Shown: positions 18,063 to 27,452 of the stretch, piece after piece | Position numbering within the stretch: the first letter of the stretch is position 1 | Layout of the letters: every line of letters starts with the position of its first letter | Assembly: GCF_900198625.1 (NCBI RefSeq) | Contig: NZ_FZPK01000018.1 | Span: 28,297 to 92,296 of the forward strand | Reading direction: 5' to 3' | DNA length: 64,000 nucleotides | Origin: Helicobacter rappini | GTDB taxonomy: Bacteria; Campylobacterota; Campylobacteria; Campylobacterales; Helicobacteraceae | The notes under the pieces: model-generated | The model's database searches: none | What the model was told of the DNA's origin: nothing | Seen by the model: the letters and a program-made list of their open reading frames with translations, nothing else | Position numbers and translations under genes: made by a program

Positions 18063-18549
18063 TCATTAGTTCTCAAAGATGCGATTAATTCAAGATTCTG
18101 TGAAATTTGAGAATCTCGCATGTCTTATTTAAAGCAGAATTACAAACATAAAGCTATATTGTATCTGCATGCTGAATCTTGTAGGTTGTGGTATTTGGGA
18201 TTTTGAGAATCATTAGCATTCAAGGATTATATTTATTATACTTTCTGTGAATTTACTTTTAATCATGATAGACTAAGATTCTATGGGCAACATGTAAAAT
18301 GCAACAGATATATCTATATAGATTCTAGAAAAGATGTTTCATTTCTAGCTACATTGCAACACAAAGTAGAATCTGTATTTTTAAGATTTTATGTTGTCTA
18401 TTTGGTATCAAGCTTTACACTCCATTGCTTGAGAATTTCTACACAGCATATTTACTTCATATTTTTGCATTCTTAGCAACTCTATTTCATAAAATTTTTC
18501 ATATTTTTATTATGTTTTATAATAATTGTAAATAAATGTTTAATAATGC
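18063..18549. other. Intergenic region with AGATTCT-type palindromes
   Basis: About 490 AT-rich bases without a supportable gene. Just after the stop at 18062, AGATTCT (18093-18099) and AGAATCT (18110-18116), extended outward by GCGA and TCGC, form a stem-loop that could end transcription. Several more AGATTCT/AGAATCT boxes follow. Confidence 0.5.
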
Positions 18550-18577
18550 TTGACTCGTTTTTTTTTTTTTGTAAAAT
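18550..18577 (+). promoter_or_regulatory. Sigma70-type promoter with 13-T tract in the spacer
   Basis: TTGACT (18550-18555) and TAAAAT (18572-18577) are separated by 16 bases, 13 of which are an unbroken T run (18558-18570). The gene start is at 18611. Slippage in the T run would alter spacer length and so promoter strength, as described for poly-T tracts of H. pylori adhesin promoters. Confidence 0.65.
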
Positions 18578-18610
18578 CAACTTTCAATTTAGTTTAAGTA
18601 AGGAGAAACA

Positions 18611-18949
18611 ATGGATCAAGGTCAGCTTATGGCACTTACTGCTACATGGGCTAATCTCTTGCCTGAAGGCACACTTGTTGGTGTGCAAGAAAGGCTAAAG
18701 AAATTGCCTGAAGACAAGTTAAGTATGCTTACAACAATTCAATTAAAAAATCCGACTACAGGGCTAATACTAGGTCTCATAAGTGTAGATAGATTCTATA
18801 AAGGTGACATAGGTTTGGGTATAGCAAAGATATGCACTTTTTGCGGATTTGGTATTTGGTGGCTTGTCGATTTATTTCTTGTGCCAAAAGGCATTAAAGT
18901 AGATAATCTCAATAAGCTCAATATGATGCTTATGCAGCTTGGCGTGTAG
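18611..18949 (+). CDS. TM2-domain membrane protein
   Basis: A 112-residue protein with AAGGAG before ATG 18611. Residues 1-50 are soluble and helical. Residues about 52-95 form the TM2 domain: GLILGLISVDRFYKGDIGLG (first helix with the DRFY turn), then a second helix ending WWLVDLFLV. The conserved D-R-F-Y and W-x-x-D are both present. TM2 proteins are small membrane proteins of unknown biochemical role. Expression is probably modulated by the poly-T spacer promoter directly upstream, and the small lipoprotein gene downstream may be co-transcribed. Confidence 0.85.
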   Translation: MDQGQLMALTATWANLLPEGTLVGVQERLKKLPEDKLSMLTTIQLKNPTTGLILGLISVDRFYKGDIGLGIAKICTFCGFGIWWLVDLFLVPKGIKVDNLNKLNMMLMQLGV

Positions 18950-19002
18950 CTTTTGTTAGGTTTTTTGTTTAATTTTAATTTTTTAGTTTGAAAGGATATA
19001 GT

Positions 19003-19320
19003 ATGAAATTGTATAAAATTGCGAGTTTATGTGTAGCAGGATTTTTTATCGTTGGTTGTGGCAGTGGTATGCCGACTTGTAAAGGTGATGATACTACGAG
19101 AGTTTTGGAAAAGATTTTTAAACAACAATTTGGAGACAGTGTTAAAGTGAGTTTTGATGGCTTTGCAACAAATGAGACGAATGAAGCAAAAAAACAAGTT
19201 ACATGTCAGGTTATGGCAAAAGTAACACATACAGCAACAGGTCGAAGCGAAGAAGATACGATACATTACACAGCAAGGCATACAGATGATGGACAGATAT
19301 ATGTTGAAATAACACATTAA
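19003..19320 (+). CDS. Small lipoprotein of unknown function
   Basis: A 105-residue protein beginning MKLYKIASLCVAGFF, with AAAGGA ten bases before the ATG at 19003. The lipobox is IVGC (Cys21). The mature part (GSGMPTCKGDDTTRVLEKIF) is followed by strand-rich sequence with two further Cys and a Thr/His-rich end. The pattern of one helix plus several strands resembles NTF2-like or DUF4878-type small lipoproteins, but no family signature is certain. A TTG at 18988 is a worse start. A hairpin terminator lies 60 bases downstream. Confidence 0.7.
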   Translation: MKLYKIASLCVAGFFIVGCGSGMPTCKGDDTTRVLEKIFKQQFGDSVKVSFDGFATNETNEAKKQVTCQVMAKVTHTATGRSEEDTIHYTARHTDDGQIYVEITH

Positions 19321-19378
19321 TTCAACTAAAAGACTTAAATTTCACAGCATAAGTCTCTCTTCTTCCCTTCCTTCTTGC

Positions 19379-19410
19379 ATATCGCGGCAATATTTGCCGT
19401 GATATTATTC
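19379..19410 (+). terminator. Hairpin terminator after the lipoprotein gene
   Basis: ATATCGCGGCAA (19379-19390) pairs with TTGCCGTGATAT (19394-19405) apart from one G-T pair, with a three-base loop, followed by TATTCTTTCC. The GC-rich stem core in an AT-rich region makes this a convincing terminator. Confidence 0.65.
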
Positions 19411-19706
19411 TTTCCATATAATAGATTTGGTCGTATTTAAATGCTATTACAAAGTTGTTGTATTGTGTTATGTGATTTGATACAAGTTTTCTATTTTGAA
19501 ATCATTATGTATTGCCATATTGCTTGAATCTATTCGCAAAGATTCTATAAAACTTGATTATAACGATTCCTATTATAAAGTTTTTAGCGTAAAGATTCTA
19601 ATCAAGGATTTTATTATATAAGCTTTGCTATCTAAATAGATTCTATCGTATAAGAATCTATTCAATAAAGACCTTTAATATACAAAGATTCTAATACATT
19701 AGAATC
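19411..19706. other. Intergenic cluster of AGATTCT boxes ending at hypD
   Basis: No gene is visible. At least six AGATTCT/AGAATCT-type boxes lie between about 19520 and 19706. The last pair forms GATTCTAAT (19687-19695) and ATTAGAATC (19698-19706), an almost spacer-free palindrome that overlaps the hypD stop codon and may terminate the leftward hypD transcript. Confidence 0.55.
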
Positions 19707-20811
19707 ACTGCAACACACCATATTTATAATACGCCGCACAAGCACCCTCACTGCTTACCATGCAGCTTCCCATAGGCTTTGTTGGCGTGCAAGATTTACC
19801 AAAAACTTTGCAATCTTTTGGCATAGCAAGTCCTTTTAGAATCTCACCGCAAAGGCAATGCTTTGACTCTTTAACCTCTACCTCTTCGAGATTAAAATGA
19901 ATCTCTGCGTCAAACTTTTGATATTCCTTTTTTAACCTTAAACTTGAGTTGGGGATAGCCCCTAGCCCCCTCCATACAAAGCTTGGGGCGACTTCAAAAT
20001 AAGCATTTGTCATCTCTTGTGCCTTAAGATTTCCCTCCATGCTTACAGCACGAGAATATTGCATAAAGACTTCATGCTTTCCTGCGAGTTTTTGCTCTAC
20101 AATATGCAAAATACTCTCAAGCATATCCACTGGCTCAAAACCGCTTACAACGATTGGAATCTTATAATCATTTGCGAGTGGCACATAGATTTTAGAACCG
20201 CTTATAACACTCACATGAGATGGGGCGATAAGGGCATTTACCTTTGCTCTTTTATCATCAAGGATAGCACGCACGGGTGGAGGCACTAAAACATGGTTAA
20301 TATGCAAGAAGAGATTCTCTAATCCCATGTTGATAGCACGATTAAGTAACGCTGCAGTCATTGGCGTTGTCGTTTCAAAACCTATGGCAAAATACACGAT
20401 TTTTTTGCTTGGATTCTCTTTTGCAATTGCTAGGCAATCAAATGGGGAATATACAAACCTTACATCAGCACCCCTTGCACGCGCATCAGCTAAAGAGCCA
20501 GAAGCCCCCGGCACTTTAATCATATCACCAAGTGTGAGTAAGATGACATCAGGCATCATGGCGAGTGTGTAGGCTTGTGAAATGCGTGATTTTGGCATGA
20601 TACACACAGGGCAGCCCGGCCCATGTATGAAAGAAATGTTTGTAGAATCTAAAAGGCTTTTTAAGCCATATTTCATAAGTGTATGTGTATGTCCGCCACA
20701 AACTTCCATTATATAAAGCTTTTCTTGCAGGTTTTGTGAAATCTTATTAATTTTACTGCTTAATGCTTGTATATGTTTTGTATCTCTATAAGGATTAATA
20801 AAATCTTGCAT
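19705..20811 (-). CDS. hypD: Hydrogenase maturation protein HypD
   Basis: A 368-residue iron-sulfur protein that with HypC and HypE builds the Fe(CN)2CO unit of [NiFe] hydrogenase. Motifs are MEVCGGHTHT, FIHGPGCPVCIMP, YFAIGFETTTP, IVVSGFEPVDML and the C-terminal cysteine cluster with GKSCTPTKPMGSCMVSSEG. The length and all motifs are normal, so a working uptake hydrogenase is expected in this organism. hypA, B, C and E are not adjacent, which differs from common gene orders. The start is the ATG at 20811-20809. Confidence 0.96.
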   Translation of the reverse strand: MQDFINPYRDTKHIQALSSKINKISQNLQEKLYIMEVCGGHTHTLMKYGLKSLLDSTNISFIHGPGCPVCIMPKSRISQAYTLAMMPDVILLTLGDMIKVPGASGSLADARARGADVRFVYSPFDCLAIAKENPSKKIVYFAIGFETTTPMTAALLNRAINMGLENLFLHINHVLVPPPVRAILDDKRAKVNALIAPSHVSVISGSKIYVPLANDYKIPIVVSGFEPVDMLESILHIVEQKLAGKHEVFMQYSRAVSMEGNLKAQEMTNAYFEVAPSFVWRGLGAIPNSSLRLKKEYQKFDAEIHFNLEEVEVKESKHCLCGEILKGLAMPKDCKVFGKSCTPTKPMGSCMVSSEGACAAYYKYGVLQ

Positions 20812-20840
20812 AATAAACCTTGTAAATAGGAATAGAATTA

Positions 20841-21045
20841 GATTCTATATTAGATACTTCGGCTAACGCCTCAGTATGACAATTTGTTATGGATCTAGAC
20901 TCTTGTCATATTGAGTACGCAAACACGAAATATCTTTTCTAGATTCTATATTAGAATCTTGTTTAGACTCTTTTATCATTTCCAAGTCTTTAGATGTTTC
21001 GCTACGCTCAACATGACAAATATTAGAATCTAGACTCTATAAATT
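20841..21045. repeat. Three intergenic copies of a palindromic repeat
   Basis: Three cores with AGATTCT-type boxes around them. Copy 1 (20853-20880): ATACT, GGC, GCC, AGTAT arranged as nested arms and ending in GAC. Copy 2 (about 20902-20935) starts TTGTCATATTGAG and ends GAAATATCT. Copy 3 (about 20991-21020): ATGTT to AACAT arms, then GAC. Stem bases differ between copies but stay paired (ATACT/AGTAT, ATATT/AATAT, ATGTT/AACAT). The same element lies inside two genes at 33.8 and 57.6 kb. An AGATTCTA-TAT-TAGAATCT palindrome sits at 20941-20959. Confidence 0.7.
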
Positions 21046-21124
21046 GCACCCTAAACCCCGCAACCCACCCAAATCTGGTTAGGAATATAGAATCTTATGC
21101 GGTAAAACCGCTAAAAAGTGGGGA

Positions 21125-21982
21125 TTAATACACGGCGACACTTAAATTGATTTTTGCTTCATGTGGTAGTTTACTTTTAAAATTATCAAGGTCAAATTTA
21201 ATACCTTGTGATGCTGCCTCTTGTATTAAAGCGACTGCTTCATGCACATTATATGGGCTACCACCTTGATATGGCTCAAAGATTCTGTTTGCAATAGCAA
21301 GTGCATAAGAGTTTTTCTTCACATGATCGGAAGCTGCATGTGGTGCGGTAATATAGGCAAGACTTTCAATCAAATCTTCATCAAATTTCCAATGATTGAA
21401 AAGAAAACCCGAAAATGATAAATGATCTGTGCCAAAAAATTCATTTTCTACAAATGAAATATTTTGATAATTATTTTGTTTGATGAGTTCTAAAAACTCT
21501 TTATCCTTTTTTTGTTGTATAAGCATACTTGAAAATAGAATCATGCCAAGACGCAAAAGCATAACGCAGGGGACAAGCTCTTGTGCTAACTTCTTATCTT
21601 CATCGCCTAGCCATTCGGTAACAAAATTTGCCTCTTCGCTAGAATTGCGTAAAAATGTCTGTGTATCCAAACCATAAGGGGCGACATTAATCGTTAGCTT
21701 ACCTTTTAATGAATTAGCAATAGCAATATTTTTTATATTTGTTACACCTAAAAGTGCAACTACTTGATTGATTGTAGAGATTTCGCGTGAGAATCCATAA
21801 TAAGGGGAGTTTGCCAAACGCAATAAATCAGCAGTCAAAAAAGGGTCTTGTGAAATGATATTAACCACTTCTTGCACACGCACATCAGAGCCAGACTTGT
21901 CGATATAGTTACGCAATTTCACCACGGTTTCTGGCAATGGCGGCAAGTTTTCGATAGTCTTGCTTAGTAGTTCATTCATCAT
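21125..21982 (-). CDS. HDOD-domain protein
   Basis: A 285-residue cytosolic protein. Residues about 10-200 match the HDOD domain: LPPLPETVVKLRNYIDK, then ISQDPFLTADLLRLANSPYYG, STINQVVALLGVTNIKNIAI and a later helical part with HLSFSGFLFNHW. HDOD proteins lack the HD catalytic residues and act as signalling or scaffold proteins. In Campylobacterales some influence motility and stress responses. It is read leftward upstream of the intergenic repeats and lies 325 bases beyond the flaA end, so co-transcription with flaA is unlikely. Confidence 0.85.
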   Translation of the reverse strand: MMNELLSKTIENLPPLPETVVKLRNYIDKSGSDVRVQEVVNIISQDPFLTADLLRLANSPYYGFSREISTINQVVALLGVTNIKNIAIANSLKGKLTINVAPYGLDTQTFLRNSSEEANFVTEWLGDEDKKLAQELVPCVMLLRLGMILFSSMLIQQKKDKEFLELIKQNNYQNISFVENEFFGTDHLSFSGFLFNHWKFDEDLIESLAYITAPHAASDHVKKNSYALAIANRIFEPYQGGSPYNVHEAVALIQEAASQGIKFDLDNFKSKLPHEAKINLSVAVY

Positions 21983-22231
21983 GATAAGTTCCTTATGATT
22001 CTAAAATCCCATAAACTTTTAGCCTAATATTATAGCATAATTTATTTATATCAAAGTGTTTAGACCTATTTTTTTAGAAAATTCATTTTTCCCAAATCGC
22101 ATAGCATAAGCATTCGTATTTTAGGTGTTTTTAACAATCTTATGTTGTATAGCTTGTAGTATTTTTTGAGTAAATGATGGTTTTTAGCGGGATAAAAATG
22201 TTACTTCGTTTCCATATTTGTGGGTATAGCA

Positions 22232-22252
22232 TTACCCTTTTAAAAAGGGTAA
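22232..22252. terminator. Inverted repeat after flaA
   Basis: TTACCCTTTT (22232-22241) and AAAAGGGTAA (22243-22252) form a nearly perfect inverted repeat about 55 bases beyond the leftward flaA stop. It is usable as a terminator in either direction. The rest of 21983-22307 shows no gene. Confidence 0.5.
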
Positions 22253-22307
22253 CTTATAAGGAGACAAAGTAAAAGTTAAGCAGGCTTAAGCCAAGCCCTA
22301 ATAGCTA

Positions 22308-23858
22308 CTATTGAAGTAAGCGGATAACATGTTGTTGCACAGCGTTTGCTTGACTCATCGCATAGCTACCAGATTGAGCTAAGATATTAAGCTTATTAAA
22401 GTTTGCAGATTCTTGAGCGAAATCCACTTCTCTAATTTGACTTTCAGCCGCTTTAACATTTACTTGTGTTACAGAAATGTTATTCACGGTTGAAATCATT
22501 TGCCCTTGAACAGAACCTAAATCTGCACGGATTCTATCTAGAATCTTAGTCGCAGATTCAGCAATATCCATAACAACCATCGCACCTCTTAAAGTCATAA
22601 CACCAGCACCAAGGGCTGCACCACCACTCGCAACAACAGAGTTAAAGTTTGCACCAGCTGCTGATTTAACATCTTTGTTAAACTCACCCATAGTATCACG
22701 CAAATTCACAACCGTTTTAGCAACTTGTTGGTTATCAAAGCCAATCGCCTTATAAAGTCCTTTTGCATCAGCAGCAGACATTACCACAATATCCCTTGCA
22801 TCAAGTCGTGTCAAAGACAATCGTCCATAGTTTTCAGAACCCTTACCTTCAAGCTTTTGACCGCCATTCATAGAAGTAACTGAAAGTGGTGGGACTTTAC
22901 CATCTTGCCCTTTTTCATTCGCACCCATAGAGATTTTAATACCACGACCATCAACACTTCGCAAGTTTAGTCGCCCTCTCTCATCTGTGTAGGCTTCAAC
23001 ACCTGTTTGGTTTGTTACCGCGTTGAATGCTTGCACCAAACGACCATCAGAGTCACCAGCTTTAATGTCATTAATATCACCAATTGTGATACCATTAATG
23101 ATAACCTTTGACATTGTTCCTGATTTTACCATAGCATCAGAAGTTGAGATAACATTTGCTACCGCTCTAATACCTGTTTTATCAGAGTTTTTATTGATAA
23201 CTTCAGCTAACACGCCAATACCTGTGCCAACGCTTGTAGAGATTTTAACAGATTGTAATGACACATCATTCACACCATCTACATTTTTAAATGTAAGCTT
23301 AACTGTGTTTGCTGCTGTGATTAACCCACCTGTCGCAACTCTTACTTGCCCGATTTTATCACTTGTTGTTGCACCAATTGAAGCCTTAATAGATTCATTT
23401 GAATAAGCACCAACCTGAAACTCTTTGTTTGTAAAAGCACCAGATAGCAACTTCTGACCATTGAAAGAAGTAGTATTTCCAATCATATCAAGACCTTGAA
23501 TAAGTCTTGTAATATCTGATTGAATTGCTCTTCTTGATTCAGTAGTTTGTCCATCTTGTGCTGCTTGTGTAGCTTTCACTTTCACAGTGTCAAGAATTTT
23601 AAGCTGCTCGTCCATCGCTTTATCAGCAATTTGGATAATCCCCATAGCATCATTTGTGTTGCTAATCGCTTGTCCCAATGCACTTGCTTGACTTCGCAAA
23701 CTATCTGCGATAATCATACCAGAAGCATCATCTGCTGCCTTGTTGATTCTCAAACCTGAACTTAACTTTTCCAAAGAATCTTTCAAACCTCTTTGGGTAA
23801 CAACTGTATTAACATGTGCGTTTAACGCGTTTATGTTAGTATTTACTTGAAAAGCCAT
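22308..23858 (-). CDS. flaA: Flagellin A
   Basis: A 516-residue major flagellin, close to H. pylori FlaA in length and sequence. The conserved D0/D1 N-terminus is [34 protein letters not shown] and [20 protein letters not shown]. The C-terminus is [40 protein letters not shown] and a final QQHVIRLLQ. The variable D2/D3 centre (about 180-400) is Gly/Ser/Asp-rich. FlaA is secreted by the flagellar type III system without a signal peptide. The start ATG (23858-23856) has AAGGAG upstream and a sigma28-type GCCGATTT about 56 bases before it. Confidence 0.95.
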   Translation of the reverse strand: MAFQVNTNINALNAHVNTVVTQRGLKDSLEKLSSGLRINKAADDASGMIIADSLRSQASALGQAISNTNDAMGIIQIADKAMDEQLKILDTVKVKATQAAQDGQTTESRRAIQSDITRLIQGLDMIGNTTSFNGQKLLSGAFTNKEFQVGAYSNESIKASIGATTSDKIGQVRVATGGLITAANTVKLTFKNVDGVNDVSLQSVKISTSVGTGIGVLAEVINKNSDKTGIRAVANVISTSDAMVKSGTMSKVIINGITIGDINDIKAGDSDGRLVQAFNAVTNQTGVEAYTDERGRLNLRSVDGRGIKISMGANEKGQDGKVPPLSVTSMNGGQKLEGKGSENYGRLSLTRLDARDIVVMSAADAKGLYKAIGFDNQQVAKTVVNLRDTMGEFNKDVKSAAGANFNSVVASGGAALGAGVMTLRGAMVVMDIAESATKILDRIRADLGSVQGQMISTVNNISVTQVNVKAAESQIREVDFAQESANFNKLNILAQSGSYAMSQANAVQQHVIRLLQ

Positions 23859-23913
23859 CTTATGCTCCTTAAATGTTAGATGTCTTTAGGTCTTTCTTGT
23901 CTTGTTGCAAACT

Positions 23914-23921
23914 AAATCGGC
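23914..23921 (-). promoter_or_regulatory. Sigma28 (FliA) -10 box of flaA
   Basis: GCCGATTT on the minus strand, close to the Helicobacter/Campylobacter FliA -10 consensus GCCGATAA, 56 bases upstream of the flaA ATG. The expected -35 region is only A-rich and poorly conserved. Confidence 0.65.
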
Positions 23922-24134
23922 ATTTTTTATTTTTTTGTTGAGTGTTTTTTAAAAATTGCATGTTTGACTTACGCATAATCCAGGATTTAGCCCATCAATA
24001 GCGAGTTTTATGGCATATAAAAAAGCATTTACTTGTTTGGTTCAAAATAATGCAGTTATGTTTTTAAAAGTGTGTTGATGAGTTTTATCCTTTCATGCTT
24101 GGACTTTAAACATTTGCTTAAGAAGTCTTCTGTG

Positions 24135-24147
24135 GGGGGGGGGGGGG
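24135..24147. repeat. poly-G tract (13 G) between flaA and the ABC permease gene
   Basis: Thirteen G about 107 bases before ATG 24254 and about 215 bases upstream of the divergent flaA promoter. It lies outside any supported gene; a 26-codon ORF running across it is probably chance. A TATAAT at 24220-24225 may be the -10 of the permease gene, so the tract is upstream of its core promoter. The remaining bases of 23859-24253 show no gene. Confidence 0.7.
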
Positions 24148-24253
24148 TAAGTGTATAAGTCATTGTAGCCTCTAGATTCTAAAATAAATCTTTGCGGATA
24201 AAAATTCGCTTTAAAAGATTATAATACGCACATCTTACAAAATATAGGACATT

Positions 24254-25096
24254 ATGCTAACAACTTTAGAATCTTTTCTGCAAGCCATTATGCAATATAG
24301 CTTTTTGCAAAACGCCTTACTTGCTATTGTGCTTATTAGCGTAATTGCTGGGATAATTGGCTCTTTGCTTGTGTCAAATCGCATTGTATTTGTTGGTGGC
24401 GGTGTCGCTCATTGTGCGTATGGTGGGATTGGCATTGCGTTATTTTGCGGTTTTTCTGTGTTGCTTGGGGCAAGTATCAGTGCGATTATTGTGGCATTTA
24501 GCCTTGCGTTTGTGCAGAAGAAATGGGATACACATATTGATACTTTTAATGCGATATTGTGGGCGCTTGGCATGTCTGTGGGCGTGGTGTTTATGAATCT
24601 TAGTCCAAACGCAAATGCCGATATGGAATCTTATCTCTTTGGCTCACTTATTAGTGTGGATATAGAATCTTTGTTGCTTATGGGCGTGTTTGATGTGATT
24701 TTGCTGCTTTTTGTTGGTATGTATTATAAAGAGATTCTAAGCGTGAGTTATGATTCTGTGTTTTGTCAGTTGCGTGGGCTTCATACAAATATCTTTACAC
24801 AAAGCATTTTTGTATTTATTGCCATTGGGATCATTCTTAGTATGCAAATATCGGGTTTAATCCTTGTATTAGCCATGCTTTCTATCCCTGCGTATATGGG
24901 AAATATTTTTGCAAAAACGCTCAAAACTCAAATGCTTTTTGCTGGAATCTTTGCGTTATTGTTTATGGTTATTGGCTTATTTCTTGCTTATGCTTATAAT
25001 ATTATGCCCGGTGCAGCTATCACTTTTGTTGGCACGATTTGCATTATTTTGGTGCATTTATGTAGATGGTTTTTGGGATATTTACAAAAAGGATAG
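24254..25096 (+). CDS. ZnuB-type metal ABC transporter permease
   Basis: A 280-residue integral membrane protein with about eight to nine helices. The family pattern is clear: NALLAIVLISVIAGIIGSLL, then IVFVGGGVAHCAYGGIGIAL (the conserved Gly/Ala/His segment of the ABC-3 permeases), NLSPNANADMESYLFGSL, and ISGLILVLAMLSIPAYMG near the end. ABC-3 permeases import zinc, manganese or iron with a periplasmic binding protein and an ATPase, neither of which is next to it. A zinc role is the usual assignment, but the metal cannot be read from the sequence. Confidence 0.85.
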   Translation: MLTTLESFLQAIMQYSFLQNALLAIVLISVIAGIIGSLLVSNRIVFVGGGVAHCAYGGIGIALFCGFSVLLGASISAIIVAFSLAFVQKKWDTHIDTFNAILWALGMSVGVVFMNLSPNANADMESYLFGSLISVDIESLLLMGVFDVILLLFVGMYYKEILSVSYDSVFCQLRGLHTNIFTQSIFVFIAIGIILSMQISGLILVLAMLSIPAYMGNIFAKTLKTQMLFAGIFALLFMVIGLFLAYAYNIMPGAAITFVGTICIILVHLCRWFLGYLQKG

Positions 25097-25098
25097 AT

Positions 25099-25344
25099 AT
25101 GGATTCTGATATAAAGGCATTGCTAGAGCAAGTAAAGAGTTTGCAAAATGAGCTAGACGCACAGAAAAAGACTACAAAAAATGCATTGAAACTTAGCATA
25201 GGCGTTGGCATACTCTGCTTTTTCTTTGTTGCGCTAAATCTTAGCATACTCTTCACTATTGCAGGTGGTGTGGCAGGAAATGAACGCAAAGTGCAATCAT
25301 TACAAACACAAATAGAGAAAATGCAAAATATTGGCGAAAAATAA
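25099..25344 (+). CDS. Small membrane protein with coiled coil
   Basis: An 81-residue protein starting MDSDIKALLEQVKSLQ at ATG 25099, with AAAAAGGA eight bases upstream and only two bases after the permease stop, so the two are co-transcribed. Residues 1-30 form a charged coiled-coil helix, residues about 35-62 a membrane helix (GVGILCFFFVALNLSILFTI), and the C-terminal 20 residues a second short heptad helix. An upstream TTG start would overlap the permease and is not favoured. The family was not recognised; it may be an accessory subunit of the transporter. Confidence 0.65.
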   Translation: MDSDIKALLEQVKSLQNELDAQKKTTKNALKLSIGVGILCFFFVALNLSILFTIAGGVAGNERKVQSLQTQIEKMQNIGEK

Positions 25345-25499
25345 TTTTTGATATATCACATTCATATTTACAAGCTCTGTATAACAAATTGAGTAAAAAA
25401 GAAAAACAAAATCATAAATTACATAAGAATATCATATAACACTGCTGCTTTATGTTTATTCTGCATTACAATTAGCTTTATTCTACAAAAGGAGCAGAT

Positions 25500-27452
25500 A
25501 TGCAAAATCATACATTAAGCGAAAGTGAGCTTTATAGCTTTTTAGGTAAATATGGGATAAAAACACCAGCATGTAAAAGCGTGGGTTTGAGTGAAAAAAT
25601 CACATTTGATGCTTTCCCAGCTGTTATAAAGATACAATCGCCAAAGGTAGTGCATAAAAGCGATGTAGGTGGTGTGATACTCAACCTTACAAGTAACGAT
25701 GAGCTAGAGAAAGCAAGGGAACAAATCATTGCAAATCTTAAAAAGCACAATATTGAGCTTGATAGTAATGATGGCTTTATCATCACGCAAATGGTATTTG
25801 GCGAGGAGCTTTATATTGGAAGTGTGGAAGATTCTACCTTTGGGAATGTTATCTTATTTGGCAAGGGTGGGATCTATCTTGAGCTTTATAAAGATGTGTG
25901 CTATATAGAATCTAATGCGAGAGAAGATGAGATTAAAAGGGCTTTAGCTACGACAAAAATAGCAAAGCTTTTTGATGGTTTTAGAGGCTTTGACTATAAG
26001 ATTGAATGGGTGATTAATCTTGTTAAGAGTGTGCAAAAAATGTTGCAAGAAAATGAGATAAAAGAGCTTGATATAAATCCCTTAAAGCTTACAAAAGATG
26101 GCTTAGTTGCAGTCGATGCTAGAATCTTAAAAGGCAAACTAGAATATAGCGAAATACAAAGAGAAAAAAAGAGACCAGACTTCTTAAAGAATGAGCGAGT
26201 AGTGATTGTTGGGGCAAGCACGGAAAAGGGCAAAACGGGCTACACGATAGCTAAAAACGCACAAAGCTTTAAAGGTGAGTTACTTTATGTCAATGCAAAA
26301 GGTGGGGAGCTTTTTGGTAAGAAATTATATAAAAGTGTGAGTGAGATTGAGGGCGATATTGATACTGCTGTGATTGTGATTGGTGCGAAATTTGTTATCC
26401 CTACAATCCATGAGTTAGTCAAAAAAGGGCTAAAAAATCTCATTATTATTACCGCAGGATTCAAAGAAAGCGGACATGATGCAGAAGAAGAAGAGATTGG
26501 TAGACTAGCAGCAACGCATAACTTCAATGTCATTGGTCCAAATTGTCTTGGATTCTATGCGAATGAAGAGAAGCTAAATATCACCTTTGGAACAGGCATG
26601 GTGCATGATGGAAGTCATGCGTTTGTATCACAGAGTGGTGCGGTTTTAGCAAGTCTCATGGATAGGGCAGCAGAGCTTGGACTTGGATTCTCACATTTGA
26701 TTAGTGTTGGGAATGCGGTGGATTTAAGAAGTGCTGAAATCATTCCTATGCTAAATAATGCGAAAAGTTGTGAAAGCATTGCATTGTATTTAGAGGGTGT
26801 GGCACGCGGTAAATCCTTGTGTGAGAGCATTAGAAATTGCAATAAGCCGATATATCTTTTCAAAGCCGCAAAGTCTGAAGCCGCAAAAAAAGCCGCATTT
26901 TCACACACAGGCAATCTTAGTGGCAATTATGCTATGTTTAATGGAATCATGCAAAGCTTGGGTGTAAAAGTTGTCAATACTCTAGATTCACTACTTTTTG
27001 CACCATTATTTAAAGATGTGAAAAATATTGCAGTAATCACAAATGCAGGAGGTCCGGGAACCGTTTTAACAGATGCAATAGCTGCAAGAAAAAAGGAATT
27101 ATATGAGCTTAATGATGCACAAAAAAGTGAGCTAGATTCTGTCCTGCCACCAATGTGGTCGCATAATAATCCAATCGATGTAATAGGCGATGCCCTGCCT
27201 GATAGATATGAGAGTGCCTTAAAGATTGTAGATACTTTTCCAAATCTTGATTTAATCTATATGCTTATCACACCGCAAGATATGACTGATGCACTAGGCA
27301 CGGTTAAGATTCTAAAGCAATATACATTCAAGCATAAAGTTGTGCCAATTTTACTTGGTGGCGAAAATGTAAAAGAAGCGAGGGAGTATTGCTTGAAAGA
27401 GGGAATTTTATACTTTACAAGTATCGCGCAAGCATGTGAATTTTTAGGATAG
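25500..27452 (+). CDS. Acyl-CoA synthetase, NDP-forming type (ATP-grasp plus CoA-binding)
   Basis: A 650-residue fusion of both subunits of ADP-forming acetyl-CoA synthetase. The ATP-grasp part comes first (residues about 1-215: VIKIQSPKVVHKSDVGGVIL, then ELDINPLKL). Next is the CoA-binding Rossmann domain (VVIVGASTEKGKTGYTI, then VIGPNCLGFY), followed by the ligase-CoA part with SQSGAVLASLMDRAAELGLG, AAFSHTGNLSG holding the phospho-histidine, and ITNAGGPGTVLTDAI. All catalytic segments look intact. The enzyme interconverts acyl-CoA plus ADP with acid plus ATP, or in related proteins acts on other acids. ATG 25500 has AAAGGAG upstream. It stands alone. Confidence 0.88.
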   Translation: MQNHTLSESELYSFLGKYGIKTPACKSVGLSEKITFDAFPAVIKIQSPKVVHKSDVGGVILNLTSNDELEKAREQIIANLKKHNIELDSNDGFIITQMVFGEELYIGSVEDSTFGNVILFGKGGIYLELYKDVCYIESNAREDEIKRALATTKIAKLFDGFRGFDYKIEWVINLVKSVQKMLQENEIKELDINPLKLTKDGLVAVDARILKGKLEYSEIQREKKRPDFLKNERVVIVGASTEKGKTGYTIAKNAQSFKGELLYVNAKGGELFGKKLYKSVSEIEGDIDTAVIVIGAKFVIPTIHELVKKGLKNLIIITAGFKESGHDAEEEEIGRLAATHNFNVIGPNCLGFYANEEKLNITFGTGMVHDGSHAFVSQSGAVLASLMDRAAELGLGFSHLISVGNAVDLRSAEIIPMLNNAKSCESIALYLEGVARGKSLCESIRNCNKPIYLFKAAKSEAAKKAAFSHTGNLSGNYAMFNGIMQSLGVKVVNTLDSLLFAPLFKDVKNIAVITNAGGPGTVLTDAIAARKKELYELNDAQKSELDSVLPPMWSHNNPIDVIGDALPDRYESALKIVDTFPNLDLIYMLITPQDMTDALGTVKILKQYTFKHKVVPILLGGENVKEAREYCLKEGILYFTSIAQACEFLG

